Of a stretch of 64,000 bases of DNA, positions 40,801 to 55,314 are shown one piece after another. The translations under genes and the position numbers were made by a program. A model generated the notes under the pieces. The model did no database searches, was not told the DNA's origin, and saw only the letters and a list, made by a program, of their open reading frames with translations. Source of the stretch: Cruorifilaria tuberocauda (Eukaryota > Nematoda > Chromadorea > Rhabditida > Onchocercidae). The DNA lies in the NCBI GenBank assembly GCA_013365365.1, contig JABVXU010000214.1, positions 1 through 64,000 of the forward strand, in the 5' to 3' direction. Within the stretch, counting starts at the first letter, position 1; each line of letters begins with the position of its first letter.

Positions 40801-43800
40801 ATTTTGTCAAAATACGAATAATAAGAAGGACGGAAACGCTATATTTCAGGAGAAATGACGGAAACGCCAAGCGGAAAAGTGTTGAAGGGAACTAAGAAGA
40901 AACTAAACAATTTTGATGATCGAATAAACTCAGTTTCTGATAGAAAAATTCTATTTTCTAACCAAAATTCATCTATTTGCTTCTTCTTTCATTCTCTTTT
41001 TTATTTTCTCTCTTTTTCTTCTCTTTTTAAATACAATTTTTTCATTCGCTTCAGTAAATTGAAGTGCTCTCTTCTTTTTTTAAAATTTCATTCTTCAAAA
41101 AAGAAAAATTAAAGTAACTAGTACGTCTTTATAATTGTCAAATTTGATTCTGTTTTAATCTCGAAAGCTTAAAGTACAATTTTTTCGGGACAGAATATGA
41201 AATGATAATAATCAGATTTTGCTAATTCTTTAATCAGCTATTGATAATGTCCAAGTTTAATAGTTGCGAGGTTGCGAAAAACAAAAAGGACAAAGAAAAA
41301 GGAAAGGAAGAAAGAGAGAGAGGGAAGATATCTGTCTAAAACAAAACCCATTTAAACTCTTCAATATTAAATACTATATTTGTCTCATTATTCAACTGTG
41401 TCCATTAATTGAAGTTTAGCTAATATGAAGAATCTTCAATCATTTGAATATTTCCCGTCAAATTCTCACTCTCTCTCATATATTTTTGGAAATTTTTCAT
41501 TTCTAATATTTTTCTAATAGCAACCATATTTTTATGGAATTATTAATTATTACAAAATTATATTTTAACATAATTTCCTATTAAATCTACAAAACGTTGC
41601 ACCTGTTTTTTAATAGTATTTCTCCAGGTTTCAATTAATTTTATCCTGATAATCAAGTATGATTGATAATTTGCTGATTGTAGGAGCATATTGAAGAGTA
41701 AACAGATTAAATACTGAAGTTCAATTTTTTTTTTCAATGCTTAGCTATAAAAGGGTAAAAAAGTTTTTAAATAGTTTGAAAATACTTTGCAATGCACTTT
41801 AGTTATCCACAAAATATTTCAGTAGTTAAATTTTTTCAAGCCAATTTTTTCTCAATCTAAAATGATTGAAAGTGAAATTTCTAAATGATCAGAATTAATG
41901 CCATGCAGGGAGAAAATAGCTAAACCACTTGACCATCTTTCTGTTTTTCCATATGATTATTTGTTTGATTCCAATTTTCAACTTATCAATTCATATTCGA
42001 TTTCACCAATCATTTCTCATCTTAATGGTTTTCTGATGCTAATAACCCTAACTAAAGCATAGTATTAATGTTGATCGTTTACAGATTCCAATTTTAATCA
42101 TTATCAATCTTTTGAATGGTTTTTCTATTAATTTTTGCTGAACTTTTCAAAAAGCAAAATCAAGAAAATAATTTCAAACGTAATTTTGTGTATGCAATAA
42201 TTTGTCTTTTGCAAACTGATAGATTTTTATTATTATCATTTATTTATTTTCCTGTTCTCTTAGCAATTCTTTAAATTCCATTAAATTTCGTGTTATATTA
42301 GATAAAATTATTGTTTCATTTTTACAAGTAATAATTTAAAGTTATAATTTACTTATAAATCTTTCAATTGTAATACGATGAGCAATTTTCAAATGAGAAA
42401 TTAATGTTAATTGTTTCTAATTTGTTTTATTTAATTTATGAGATGGAAATGAATGAGTATTAATAAATAGCCGAATTAATAAGATCTTTCGTTTCAATGC
42501 CATATTAATTTGTTGCCAAGAATTTTACGAATATTTCTAATAAGCTAGACGTACCTGCGAAGACAACAAGTATACGAGTCAAGGAAGATAGTAAGTAATA
42601 TTTAAAAAATCACAATATTATTTCATCTGCTTAATTTATAAGTTTAATGATGGACCAGTTTTCCATCTATTCAAAATTCAGGAAAAAGATAAGAATAAAC
42701 TTAAAACAATTTTAAATTTATAGAAATAATACTTTTTGAAGAATTAAAAAAAACTTTTAGTCGCAAGTATCAATTAGGTGAAAATAAAACATTTTCACCT
42801 AATTAGGGGTAATCAGGGGAATTGGGGAAGGAAAAGTTGGTAGATGTGTGTAATAATTGTGAATATTGCAGTAAAAAAATTTTTCTAAAAAGAATTTTCA
42901 TATTATCTCAATTACTAAAATTAATGTTTAAAAAGTTTTTGCAAGAATATTTGGAAAGTATGCTAATGAAATTGTTTAAAAATTATATCAATTGATAAGA
43001 AATCAATTGATATTTAACGAATTGAAAATAATAAATTAAAATCAAAAGTCAATATTTAGTAAAATAAATTTCAATACAATATTTTAAATAAAACATAAAA
43101 TACATGTGACCTTCAAGTTTGTATTTCCTATGCTACAAAAGAAGGAAAGACAAATAAATTTGTATGAAGAAAAAAGAAGTAATTACTCGAACAGAAAAAA
43201 TTTTTTCTTAATTACAGCAATTAAAAAATCTCAAAAGTAGAAAAATTTATATGAACAAACAAAAGATATTATTATAAATAAGCTGCATTGAAACGAACAT
43301 TGATTTAATTAAAATTTTTTCAAATGAATAAAATAAAATGAATGTCAAATTACGATATGTTTGGAAAAATAATTTTCCCAATTGAAACTTTCCTTATAAT
43401 CAATCAAAAAATATATATTTGATTAGAATCTTTGAAAAGAGTACAGTTGGAGATAAAAACAAGAAAAAAGACAAGTAAGAACTTGCTTGTTATAAATGAA
43501 TTCCTTCTAAAGTTGATAGAAAGAAAAGATAGCCTTTTAACAGACTAGTGCCTGAAGGCTTAATATCAGATAAGTACGTAGCATATTTGTATATGATATG
43601 ATATAGAATGAATTTAAGCAATGATAGTAATGGAATATCGAAGTGGCAACGAGAAAAAAACAATTAGGAATGAAAATGTTAGTAGAAAATAAATCATTGA
43701 GTGAATAATAAAACCAAACTACTTGTATTAATTAGAATAGATATGAGAAATTATCAATAAGTAAATTATAGTATAGTTTAAATTCAGATTGATTAAAATA

Positions 43801-46800
43801 CTACAAAAGAGCTTATGCATTTTAGGAAAGAATTAAACTTTTTTGCTTAAATTATAGCAATAAGGAATCAATTAAGACAGTACCATTATATGTATAAAAG
43901 ACTGATTGAATTAATTATTTAGATTATTTATCAATAAATAAGAAATGAAGAATCGAATATATTAATTACAGTATCAAACGAATTTGCAGTAAAGTTAATA
44001 AACAATGATAAAATTTGATAATACGTATATGTTAGTTCTATTTACCTAAATCCATGTGAATTTTTCAACTATATTGTTAAAATCATGGAAAATATCGCTC
44101 TCTTACGTATTTTAATAATAAACTATCAAGCAGTTACTTTGTTTTTTAGTTAAATTTTTTGTAAGTAATGAAACAAATTGCCGAAAATCACCACAGCAAA
44201 CTTGTTATTGAAAATTGGTCAATTTGATAGCAAAGGATTATATATTCAATATAATATACTGCAAGCGAAATTGATTCGTCTCATATTTTATTCCTGCACT
44301 TTTTAAAAGTATAATTCCTTCATTAATCACTAATGTTAGTATCCGATGCCTCAAATATTATCAAATATTATCTGAATTTTATCAAACAAACATAATTATA
44401 AACGAGGTTTCATTCTACTATCAAACATATTTTCATTTATACTTATTCATTTACATTTGTTTACGTTTATTTCACTTCTATCAAGTCTTCTTATATTGTT
44501 TATTCCGATACTAATCCACAATCACAATTTATCAAACTAGCAAAATCGTAATCAGGAGAAAGTTAAATCTAGTAAAATGAGTAATTTGAAGTATAAATTA
44601 AATGGGATAATTATGATGACTCGGATGAATTACCACCTTTTTTTCCTTTCTCTTTAATTCAAACATGATTTTCAGACATGTTTATTTTACATTTCCAAGG
44701 CTCAATTTGATTGTTTTAATGCTTTCTGTTAGATTCTGATATCGATATTCATGAACCGAATGAAAATTCATAATAAACGAGAAAAATATACAGAAGCGTT
44801 ATATAACTTATTATAATTAATTAGTTAAATAAAAAAATTGTTTTTTCATCCCAGAAAAAAGAAAATAGAAAAAAGGTAATTTTTATCACATTTTCTTCGA
44901 TCCACTTACACTGCGCCAACTATTTTTAGGTTTCTGTGGATATCTGGAATTCAAGATTCTGGAAGCTTTTGATATGATTATTCATCAGATTATACAAATG
45001 CTGTAAGAAATCGATAAATCTGTGAAAGTGGTAAAATGAAAAAATGATTGAATTCAGAATAAATTGATATACTAAAAATTTCTCTTTTTATACTTCGATA
45101 CAAGTAAGAACGAAATGAAAACTTAACAAAAAAGAGGAAAATTGAGAAGAAAACAAAAATGAAGTCAATTAAGAGAGAAAGTGAAACATTTAACAGAAAA
45201 ATGTCAGCTTAAGTGTAATTTGAATTGAAAATTGATAAAGAGAGTAATATATTTTTAACTATTATCAATTCATTCATCAAGTTTTCATTTGAAATTATTT
45301 AAACGAATGAAATTGAATACTTGGAAAAAACAAGACTTTTTGATAAAGAATAAAATGAAAGTAAAATATAAAACGAAAATTAAAAGAAAACTAAGATTGG
45401 GTGAATTTTCATGAGTAGATTCTAATGAATGAGGAATACATTCTAAATTTATTCAAGTCATTCGATTATTCAATACATTGCCAAATACATAAATACCACA
45501 AATACTGCAAATTCCAGTTCTGTCTGTAATGAATTAGGTCAACATATTACAATATTTAAAAGTAAGTAAAAATCTCGAATTGATGGGACAGAATTGAAAG
45601 CGATGAGATACGGAAGAAAAAACAAACAAGCATGCACACACGCACACAAGCATAGATTCATGCACAGATACGAAAATAGTAATATTAAAGTATTTGAAAA
45701 TTTTTAGAAGTTAGATTTTCAGATAATTTATGGGAAATATATCCCAGCAATCAATTAATATAAAACAAAGAGGTTGAATATTTTAAATATTAGCTGTAGA
45801 AGAAAAGAAACTAACTAGTATTGCTGTGTTTTTTACCCCGTTTTTTAAAAAAAGATAAATGAGGTAATGGAAAAAAATTTCAAATTCGAAATTTTGATGG
45901 ATTATTTGATGGGTGATTGATGATTAGTTTTCCATAATAACTGTTTCTGACTAATTTTTTCCCTTCCTGCTTTTCTATTTTTTTTAGTTCCCTTTCATTT
46001 TTTTCTGTTTTTCTTTTTGATGATATTTGGTACTGTCCGATTCGATAAAATATCTTCCTATGAAGTAGCTGCAATTTCAAACATTTCATGAATTTATACG
46101 AAGCAATCAGTTATAATGGAAAATGCAAACAGCAAATCGTAAACACTGACAAAAATGCATGCACAAAAATAAAAATGAAAATTTATCATTTTTCCAAAGA
46201 ATGTTACACCAAAACGGAGTAAGTAAGTGTTATTTATGTGAGAAAAAATTGAAAACGGAAAGAAATAAGTAAACGAATGGATCAGTCGGACGATTAAAGA
46301 AAAATAAAATTGAAATAAGTGATTTAAATGACTGATTTCAACTTTGTGATCAACACGTTTCATTAAGTCTGGACCGTTTCATTGTTTCTGTTGAGTTCAG
46401 TTTTAGGCCTAAGTTGCATATTCTGCATTTCTTTTATATGAATATTTATATTTCTATTCTTGCACTCCATCAGTTTTTTATAAGATTAACTCTTCAAATG
46501 AAAATTTTATTTTTAAATAAGCATTATATTAAAGATTTTATTACCAGAATGAGCAAAAAAGACCAAAATATTTTATTGGTATTAACCGTTAAACATTTTT
46601 TGTTAATTGATAATTAATTAAACAAAAGATGGAGCATTAATCAGAAACATTTACGGAAACTTGTTTGTATTATATTTTACTCTATAAAAAAAATTGAAAA
46701 AGAAAACAAAAAACAAAGTAATAGTCATCGAACAGTCACAATTTTTGATAAAAGAAGAGAAAGATTTAATTTTATCATACAAAGCAATATATTATCTCAA

Positions 46801-46983
46801 TCCAATAAATTACTTAATCAATATTTATACTGAAATACTTTGCATACTTATTCATGAAATAATGAGCTACGACTTCCTTATATATATTTGTTATCAAAAA
46901 GCTGCAGCAAGCAAACATGCATAACAATTAAACTTTTTTCGAAATATTTTTATTTTTCAAAGAGTTAATTTTAAAATTTCCAA
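37889..46983. other. Gene-poor region of about 9 kb
   Basis: Very A/T-rich DNA dense in stops. No exon with paired splice sites was found. A 44-codon transposase-like reading frame at 41.6 kb is listed separately. The promoter of the GPCR gene must lie at its left end. Confidence 0.55.
41558..41691 (-). mobile_element. Possible mariner-type transposase C-terminal remnant
   Basis: An open frame on the minus strand ends LIETWRNTIKKQVQRFVDL then IGNYVKI and a TAA. The spacing of W, the basic run, G and Y-V near the stop recalls the C-terminus of mariner transposases, which commonly end R-W-x-x-C-x-x-x-x-G-x-Y. No catalytic DDE part or terminal inverted repeats were found. This rests on a weak motif match over about 20 residues. 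Confidence 0.2.
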
Positions 46984-49900
46984 TTAAAAAATTGTCCAAA
47001 TTGTTTCAACAAAATTTTGTATTAATGTTTTTTGTTCCTGTTGATTGGTAATATTTTGCAGCTTCGTTTCAATGACGGATAGCTTACCATCGATACTTTT
47101 AAATGTATCACTTAATCGGCGTACTTTATTGGTTAGCTCTATTATTTGCTGCAAATTTCAGATATTGTAGGGAATGGAAGAGTAACTTAATCTAAACAAA
47201 CTTTAAAACACCACAAAAAGGTCGAACGGAAAAAGAAAAAGGAAAGCACAATTTAAGCTATATTTATCATTTAGCCATGAATTGAAGGCTAATATATGCG
47301 TGAAAATCTCTTCCTTCAAGAATTCCAATAATTTTATTGAAGATTTCTTCCTCACTCTTTTCTCGAGAAAAATTCAAAATTATTAAGTTTCAATTACAAA
47401 TCTGTTGAGAAATTGATTTTTAACCAGAAAAATGTTTTGTTTGCAAATGTGCAAATGTTAATAGGAAATGGAAGAAATACTATTAAAGAATAATCAAAAA
47501 ATATTACAGAAAATTAATAAAAGAATGATTAATGAATGAAAACAGAAAGAAAGTTTGATAAGAAAGAAAGAGCGTTTATTTTTGCAATAAAAAACATAAA
47601 AACATTATGAAGAATTAAAAGTGAATTAAAAGTTTTATTGTTTTATAACAAATTCTATGTTTTCTTTCTTTTTTCATCTATTTTATCCGTCGAAAGTGAA
47701 ATATTTGCATCGTCAAAAAAGCCAATTTCAACAGTTTTTACTTATTGTCTTACAGATCTAATTTTTGAAGTGCCTGACAGTTCAAATTCAATAAAAGAAA
47801 CGGGAACTTAAAAACAAAAATTTTTTAATTTTAAACGGTTTCCATTATATCACGAAAGAATTTCATTCATAAAACGAAAGAAAGCAAAAAATTGGGAAAC
47901 AAAACTGATGGAGAGAAGTACAGGGAGAGAGAGGGGAAGAAAGAAAGAAGGATGGGAGAGAGAGAGAGAGAGAGAGAGACAAATGAAATTATTTGTATGA
48001 GAATTTATCATTTAAATTTAAAAAATTTTCTGCATAAAATATCATGGAGAAATTTTGATAAGCAATGTATAATAGAAATAAACAGACCGTTGTTTGCAGT
48101 TCATCCAGCAATTTAATTTGCTTATCAAATATATCATTCTGTGCTTGTACATACTGATAGTATTCATCGCGAGCTTTTTTTAAGGTCTCAAAAAATTTAA
48201 CAAACATATATATTTCAATAATTTTGCTAATTAAAATAAGTGTAATATAAAGGTAGAAATGTATATTTGATTAATTTCTCATTAAAAAATCAATCAATAT
48301 TTCTATCTTTCAACATTGCAAGTACAATATTTGACTTGGAATTTTATAATTCTCACATCTATACTTGTAATAATATCGTCCATTGTTACGCGTAGTTCGA
48401 TATCTTTTTCACATTCCGCAGCTATCTCTTTAAGCTTTCTTAAATTATTAAAATAATCACAACACGTCCGAAATAATAAATAGAAAATTATTAATTCACT
48501 CATTCCAATAGTTTGTTATTAATTCCATCGAAATTGAAATGTTGAAATTAAAATAAATATTTTATTAATTAATTACTTACGAAAATGCTTATGAAATTAT
48601 TTGAAGTAAAAACTTTAATCAACCACTAGCAAAATTAATTTTAAATGAATACGATAATTTTCAATAAAGATAAAACCACTTTTTTCTAATAGGAAAGCAA
48701 TGAAACAATCAAAGGATAATTTTATATTTAAAAATGTAATCGAAATTATTCATGAGATAATTTTTGAGGCAAAACCATTCTAGCAATGTAAGAATTTCGA
48801 ACGGGAAGTGAAAAGCACGAAATATTAATACATGAATTAAATTAACAAGCAAAAAAACTGCAAGTTAAAAGCGAGGAAAGGAAAAAACGAGTTAAATTAA
48901 CATTGAAATGTGTTCAGCTTCATAAATGTATTTCGTTCGATGTACCCATTTCAGAGCATTTTCCTCTTCCTCTTTCGATGTCGGAGGCTGAAAAAATTTC
49001 GTGATTATTAGCTGATAACCTTTCATGATTATTAAATGTTATGAGAGCATGTTTTTGCTTGAGCTTTTAATAAGCTTGCCATTTATCATATCACATTCAA
49101 TTTAACTCGATTAAGTTTAACTACATTAATGCAGTCATTCTTTCACTTAATTGAATTAATTAAGATATGTTTTAAGAAACTTGAGATATTTATATAATTC
49201 CACTTCTATTAAACTATTTGCCTTTTTACGCAATGATTAATTCTATGATTACTAGAATAAATGCAATATTTGCATTTGCATTAATTCAGATATAAATAAA
49301 ATTTTGATAATTAATTTGATTTGATATCTTTTAAATTACCGTTATATTTTTTCGCATATTTTTTAGTAACTCATTACTAATTTTCATTTTTACTCATCAA
49401 ATATTTAATTTAATTCCTTGAATAAAAGTTGAAATGATAAAATTTCTTACAAGAATAAATTTAAGGAATTACTGCCTAATTATGATAAATGCATGTGGGA
49501 TACAAAAGATCAAGTAGAGGGAAATTTAAAAAAACCGTCGCTTTATACAAAACGTAAAAGCTTAGTTTCATAAATTAATTTTATCACCTGCACATCACTT
49601 TTACGTGCTGGCGATCGTGGAATGGCGGCACTGCTACCAGCTGATGCTAATGAAACCTTTGATTTCGACGAGCTGCTTGCTATAAGTTTTTTTCCTCTTC
49701 TCTCCACCAAGATTTAATTTTTTTTCCATCAACTTGATTTAATTTAATCAGGAAGCTTTTTGCTTCCTGAGTTTAATGTAATTGATGTAATTATAATTGA
49801 ACTTAGACAACTTTAACACCAAGAAATGATAATTAAATTTTGAATAATAGTAGAAAGATTTCTTAACAATCAGCGGCATCCAACGATAGTTTTAGTTTTC

Positions 49901-50425
49901 GTGATTTCCCTGCAAAAACTGATAATTAATTAAACCTTATGCGATTTGGCTCATTCTTAATATAAAGAAATCGCTTGTGATATTTTCAAATATGTACAGG
50001 TCTTTATTTTATTTGATAAAACAGAATTCCATTCAAAGAGAAGTGATGCGGGAAAGAGGAAGAGAAGGAGGAGGAACGAATTCAATGATTGACGAGAAAT
50101 CAAATAAAATTCAAATATAAAAATTTTATTGGCTAAATTTGCTGAATATAATAGATGTTTCTATACATACTTTTTGTTTTCTTCTTTCGTTTCTTCTTCG
50201 TTTTCTTATCGTGCGCCTGTAATTTTAAATATTTCATTTATGCATCGATTGAAATTGGAATTTAGTAATTAAGTTCATATTTAAGTGAACTTTATATATA
50301 ATTACTTTAAGTTTTAGTTGTGAATGTGTGGGCATTGCCCGAATTTCCAATTTTGCTTGTTGGGATTTCAGTAATTGCATCTTCTGTGCTGCGGAATATT
50401 TCGTGCGGTACTCGTCATCCGGCAT
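46984..50425 (-). CDS. Coiled-coil protein of unknown function, 213 residues
   Basis: Seven exons close in phase: 50425-50306, 50216-50171, 49679-49588, 48987-48946, 48434-48357, 48186-48088 and 47148-46984 (TAA). The N-terminus reads MPDDEYRTKYSAAQKMQLLK. A strongly basic run follows (residues about 43-55, Lys/Arg only apart from Thr), then a Ser-rich linker with SPARKSD, then acidic SKEEEENALKW. The C-terminal half is heptad-like helix: LKEIAAECEKDIELRVTMDD, KARDEYYQYVQAQNDIFDKQ, LTNKVRRLSDTFKSIDGKLS, ending TLIQNFVETIWTIF. There is no signal peptide or membrane segment, so it is probably cytosolic or nuclear; the basic run could be a nuclear signal or a nucleic-acid or membrane contact. 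The layout resembles small adaptor subunits of larger complexes, but I do not recognise the family. The ATG follows an A-rich leader; no start upstream is in frame. Confidence 0.8.
47956..47979. repeat. GA dinucleotide microsatellite
   Basis: About twelve GA units lie in the last intron of the coiled-coil gene, within a longer purine-rich tract starting near 47.86 kb. Reading frames through the tract are repeat artefacts. Confidence 0.9.
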
Positions 50426-53400
50426 TGTTTTTTTATTTCAAAAATATTTAATTATTTCATATATTAAAATTGAAACTGTGAAATTTATGGTGATAACACA
50501 ATTGCAATGATCTGAAAGAGATTGTAGTCAAAAAAATTTTTTTTAATTTCAAAAATATGGACTGTTTCAACTTTTTAATCATGTGACATTAATAGATTAT
50601 ACCAAAACTATATACAATACTATTATTATTAATTGTTGTTGTTACTGTTCTTGAGATAATTTTAAATTGAATTTTGTGGTATTCAAAGTATTTTCAGAGC
50701 AGAATTTCGTTAATTTGAAAATATTTTAGTGGCATATGCTGTCGAGAACGAGAAACTTTTCTCTCATTTTACCGCATTTTTTCTTCCAATATTTATTTCT
50801 TCCTCTGAAATTGAAAAGGCAAATGACAGCTTGAAACAAAAAGTAACCAACCAACCCTCTCAACCTATCATTTGTAAGACAATGATATGAAATGCATTAA
50901 TGATTGTAATTTTATCAACATGAAAAATAAAATGCAAAAATGTCAAGCAGAAATTCATTTAGTATTATTAGCCGATCGAAACTAATTGGTTACTGAACTC
51001 ATTATATTTCAAAAAAGTAATAATTTATGCTTCTCTCTTTCATCATATATTTTTCCATTATAATTAAAAATATTCGTGTTTTTATCTTTCTCATTCATCT
51101 CTTCTCCTCGTTCCTTTTAAACTTTCCACAACAATTTATCAAATTGAGAATTATTTTCCGAAACATATGTGATTCTATATTCATCACTGCACGCATGATT
51201 ATCAATAATAATTTCACATCAAGTTAGTTAATAATTAGCAACGATATTTTCCTTTTCTTAAACTTTTTCAGCTAATGAAGAGCACCGTATTGTGAAGATA
51301 TTTGTGTGGAGAGATAAGAGAAACTCCCATATTTCCACTTCAAACAACCAATGAAAATCTTATAGATAAATGATATCAAAGAGAATTTTTCCAGTGGATA
51401 GGCGCATTAGTAATAAAACTTAAATTGGAAAAAGAATAGGAAAAAAATATGAATGAGAAACATTTTAATTATTTATAAGTATTCATATTTCATCTTTCTT
51501 ATAAATTATTATCAAAATTGATTGCATCACTACCTCTTTCCCTTTACACAACTTCAAATGAATTTTGAAATATTCAATTTAATAATTCATTTCTAAGCGA
51601 TAATATTAAGGATAAGAAAAATATCCGTCAAATAGTACTCGATCAAGCGATCCCGCAAAATTATCTCTCGTACGTACGTGATATAGAACTTATCTGTTCA
51701 GCGTAATTATCTCTTACACACATAACAATCCAACTTTTCCATTTTTCAAGTCGCAAGCTTTTATCAAATTATGAACCTCTCAAAGAAAAAGTAAAGTTAT
51801 AGAAAATAAGAAGCTCGCATTCTTTTTAAAAGCTTCAACAGAAAACACAAATATATGCTTAAAGAGAAAAAGTTTAAAGTAACGGAAAAAACGCCACAGT
51901 AAAATTTTCATTTAATTTTTCTAATAATAGTTTAATGTGATTTTTTCTATTCATTCTACATTTTCTTCTAGTATTCTTTATTTATCTTTTTTTCAAATAA
52001 ATTATTTTCCAAGTTATTATAAAGTAAGCTAAAGCGTTTACTTAATCCTAGAATCTGTAAGGCAAATTATTTCTTCCTGTCTTACATTCGTTTTTTCTTG
52101 AAAAAATTGATGAAATTATTTTTTAAATTCAATTCGCTATTTGAATTTACTCTTTAAATCAGTTCCCTTTATGGCTAATGAAGAATTTGCGCTGCGTAAT
52201 ATATAATTCATTAATTTTTTGAAAAGAAAAAAATTATATCCTTCATGAATGTAAATTTAAGCTCATTTAACATGGACTAATACGCCGATTTTATTCTTTG
52301 TGGCCGATATATTGCATGTTCCTATAAAGTTCATCTAAGAAAGTTAAAAAATTTTTAATCATTCTATTTTAACTTGATTGAAAAATTTATATAGTATACT
52401 TTCACTTGATTTTATTTTCTTTTTCCTAGTGAAAAATTTCTGGAACTGATGAAATTTCCGATTTCTCACCGGACACTCTTTTCATCTTTATTCTTTGCTT
52501 CACCACAATTAACTCATTTTAATATTTTTAATTCAGTAATTACATGATACTTTCGTGAAAAAAAAAACGGAAATCTCAGCGTTTTCCGGAGTTTTCGATT
52601 CAACTCAAAAATAAATGAGTAAATTAATAAATAATCAGGTCAAATTTACTGACGTTTTCAGGGAATGTTTGTTATCATATGTTTATTCCAATTTATTGCC
52701 TAGCTTAAAATTTAAATCCAATTATTATTTATCATTATTTAAGTTGCCATTTAATGGTGATATCTGGTAACCATCTGACTTTCATTACTATTTAATTTCA
52801 AATTTAAATTTAATTTGGTAAGTAATTTTGGTAAAATCGAACATAGAAGTTTGCTTTCACCTTTACCAGTTAATATTGTCAGACATGTTTATTAATTCAG
52901 AAATATTACAACAATTTAAGTAAATCGGTTTCAAATATTCGACGATCCGCATTTTCCTGTTTATACATTATCACCGATAATTTAGAAAGTTTGTAGAGAG
53001 ACTCGTAATTGGAAAAATGAATAGATAATAATAGCAAAAAATGAAATTAATGAACTCAGAAAATCTATTTATCTTTTCTGGATAATCATTTCTATTAATG
53101 ATGTGTGGATGTTATGCGAAATAACACATAACATTAATAAAAGTGATAATGGTTAACAATATTATCGTTGGTAAAAAACCTGTAGTTATTTTTGAGTGTT
53201 TGTAAACGTTATTGATCGACGACCTATATTTACGAGATTTCAGGTTATTGTTAAGTTAAACGACAAATTTCAAACAAAATTTAGTGCATTGCATGAACGA
53301 TTTCGTGTGTAGAAATTTCCAGGAAAGCATAAAATTTCCAATTTCATTAAAAATGTGAAACCTCTCAAACAATTGATAACCGCTATTTTCATAAAATTAA

Positions 53401-55314
53401 TTATTCGCCTAACACATTTCGTAATTCACTCTTTTTTCATGATAAAAGTAGTTTATTTTTTAACTTAAATAACGATTTTATTAGCGGAAAACAGCAGCAC
53501 AGAAGAAAATTGGACGAAACGATGAGATCGCATTTAAAAAATAGAAAAAAAGCTGATATAATGTTTTCGGAAAAGAAATTATTTATTGTATTATGATTAT
53601 TAATTTATAAGATTGTGATAATACAGTTACTTATTTAAATATCTAACTTTTTTCATCTTTAAATAGGTTTATGTTTAATCTAAATTTTACGAATTACTTA
53701 GTATTTTGTTAATAGCATTTTATATAATCTTTTGAGAACATTACCCATTTATTAAACAAGCACTTTTTAATAATTCTAAATTTTTACAGATTCTTTGCAA
53801 ATTTAAATGCTATGAATAATCTGTTAATTCTTGCATTAATTTTGGTTAATTTCATTATAATATTTAAGAATTGAATCTTGTTGGAATATACGATGAATAT
53901 GCTGTAAAATAAGTAATTAACGAGGATATCGCACTAAAACTTCATTAAATCAGTCCTTTCATCATTTGTTTTAATTAAATGTATAATTAAAAATTAATTA
54001 AATCAGAAGAAGCCGTAATTTATTAACTGACATTTATCACTACTGGACTGTGATAATATAAAGAGTAAAGACAAATGCTACCGTTGATATTTATTATCGT
54101 AACAAAAAAATTCATTTTGTTAATTCTATCATTGGCAGTGGTAATTATTGTAAATCGCTCTCCATGATAAAAATTCTCATAAATCTATCAACTCTGATTT
54201 TTGTTGATTAATTGAAATAGTTTTTCCTTTTAAACAGAAAAACTGTGAGAAATTTAATTGAAATGAAGAAATTTGGTTAAACGAAATAGTGACTGTTAAA
54301 GCATGAAACTGGAATGAAATTATTAATAGGAAATTGTAAATATAATTGGAATTGGAAAAGAAACTGCGAATAAAACTTCAACATGAAAGCAAACGTGCGG
54401 AAGAATTTAAATAGGATATGAAGCGAAAATCGAGAAATTGAATGATTCCCTTTTCCTCTTCATTTCTTTTTTTTGATTTTATAATTTGAAATTCAAAAAA
54501 ATGATGAAAAAGAAATAGATCAACTAAAATATAGCATTTATAATTGCAAAATTCCTTGAAAACTTCAATTTCGCGCTTGAGAAGACATTTTTCGAAATTT
54601 TAATTTCATTTGATCTTTCAAATGCAAGATAAAGACTGTTTAGCTTAATTATCTAAATTGAAAATTAATTCGGACTATAAATAAACTTATCCTTTTTAAT
54701 CTGATCATATTTTCTTTGTATACGTGCTCTATGGAATCTGAGTTCTTTTAGACACATGAAAATTTTTGAAATAATTCTTTGATACAAAATTTAAGATATA
54801 AAATCTGAAGAATGGAAAACTATTTTGAATCTCTTCTGCATGACGAAATGAGAGATCATATGGCAAATTTCAATCCTCAAATAAAACGAAAACTTTGATG
54901 ATTATTTTGCATATTTAGGATTCTTGAAATTAAGTTTAAAAATTAAGATGAATTTCTTTTTTTTAGACTGAAATTACTTAAAAACTATTTCCAGCTGCGA
55001 TTTTTGCAGCAATCGAAAAATTGAGCCACTTTTCATGATTTTTTTTCGATTTCTTATTCAGTCATAAATTATTTATTGATATTATAGAAATTATGTTACT
55101 TCACTTCTACATTCGTGGTTATTTCAATTACTAACATGTAAATGAGTAATTCTTTTTAATTTCCATTGAATTCAACATTGCCAATGCTATATCTTCATTG
55201 ATAACAATTAATTATATCATTGCTGGTAAAAATACGTACTTATCATTCAGCAATCAGCCAAAGAGATTGTCTAAAATTAATTATCATTTAATTCATTTCC
55301 ATTTTCAGTTGCAA
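50426..55314. other. Intergenic, no gene recognised
   Basis: About 4.9 kb of A/T-rich DNA between divergently oriented genes. It should hold the promoters of the coiled-coil gene (left) and of the small secreted gene (right). No exon, RNA gene or clear repeat was identified. Confidence 0.55.
55302..55308 (+). other. Probable spliced-leader trans-splice acceptor
   Basis: The sequence ttttcag, after a pyrimidine-rich run, lies six bases before the ATG of the small secreted gene. In nematodes such a site right before a start, without an upstream coding exon, is the usual position for spliced-leader addition. A cis-spliced noncoding first exon is the alternative. Confidence 0.6.

Noticed and set aside
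47892..48116. Plus-strand open frame rich in Glu and Arg
   Set aside because: It is produced by the GA microsatellite and purine-rich intron DNA.
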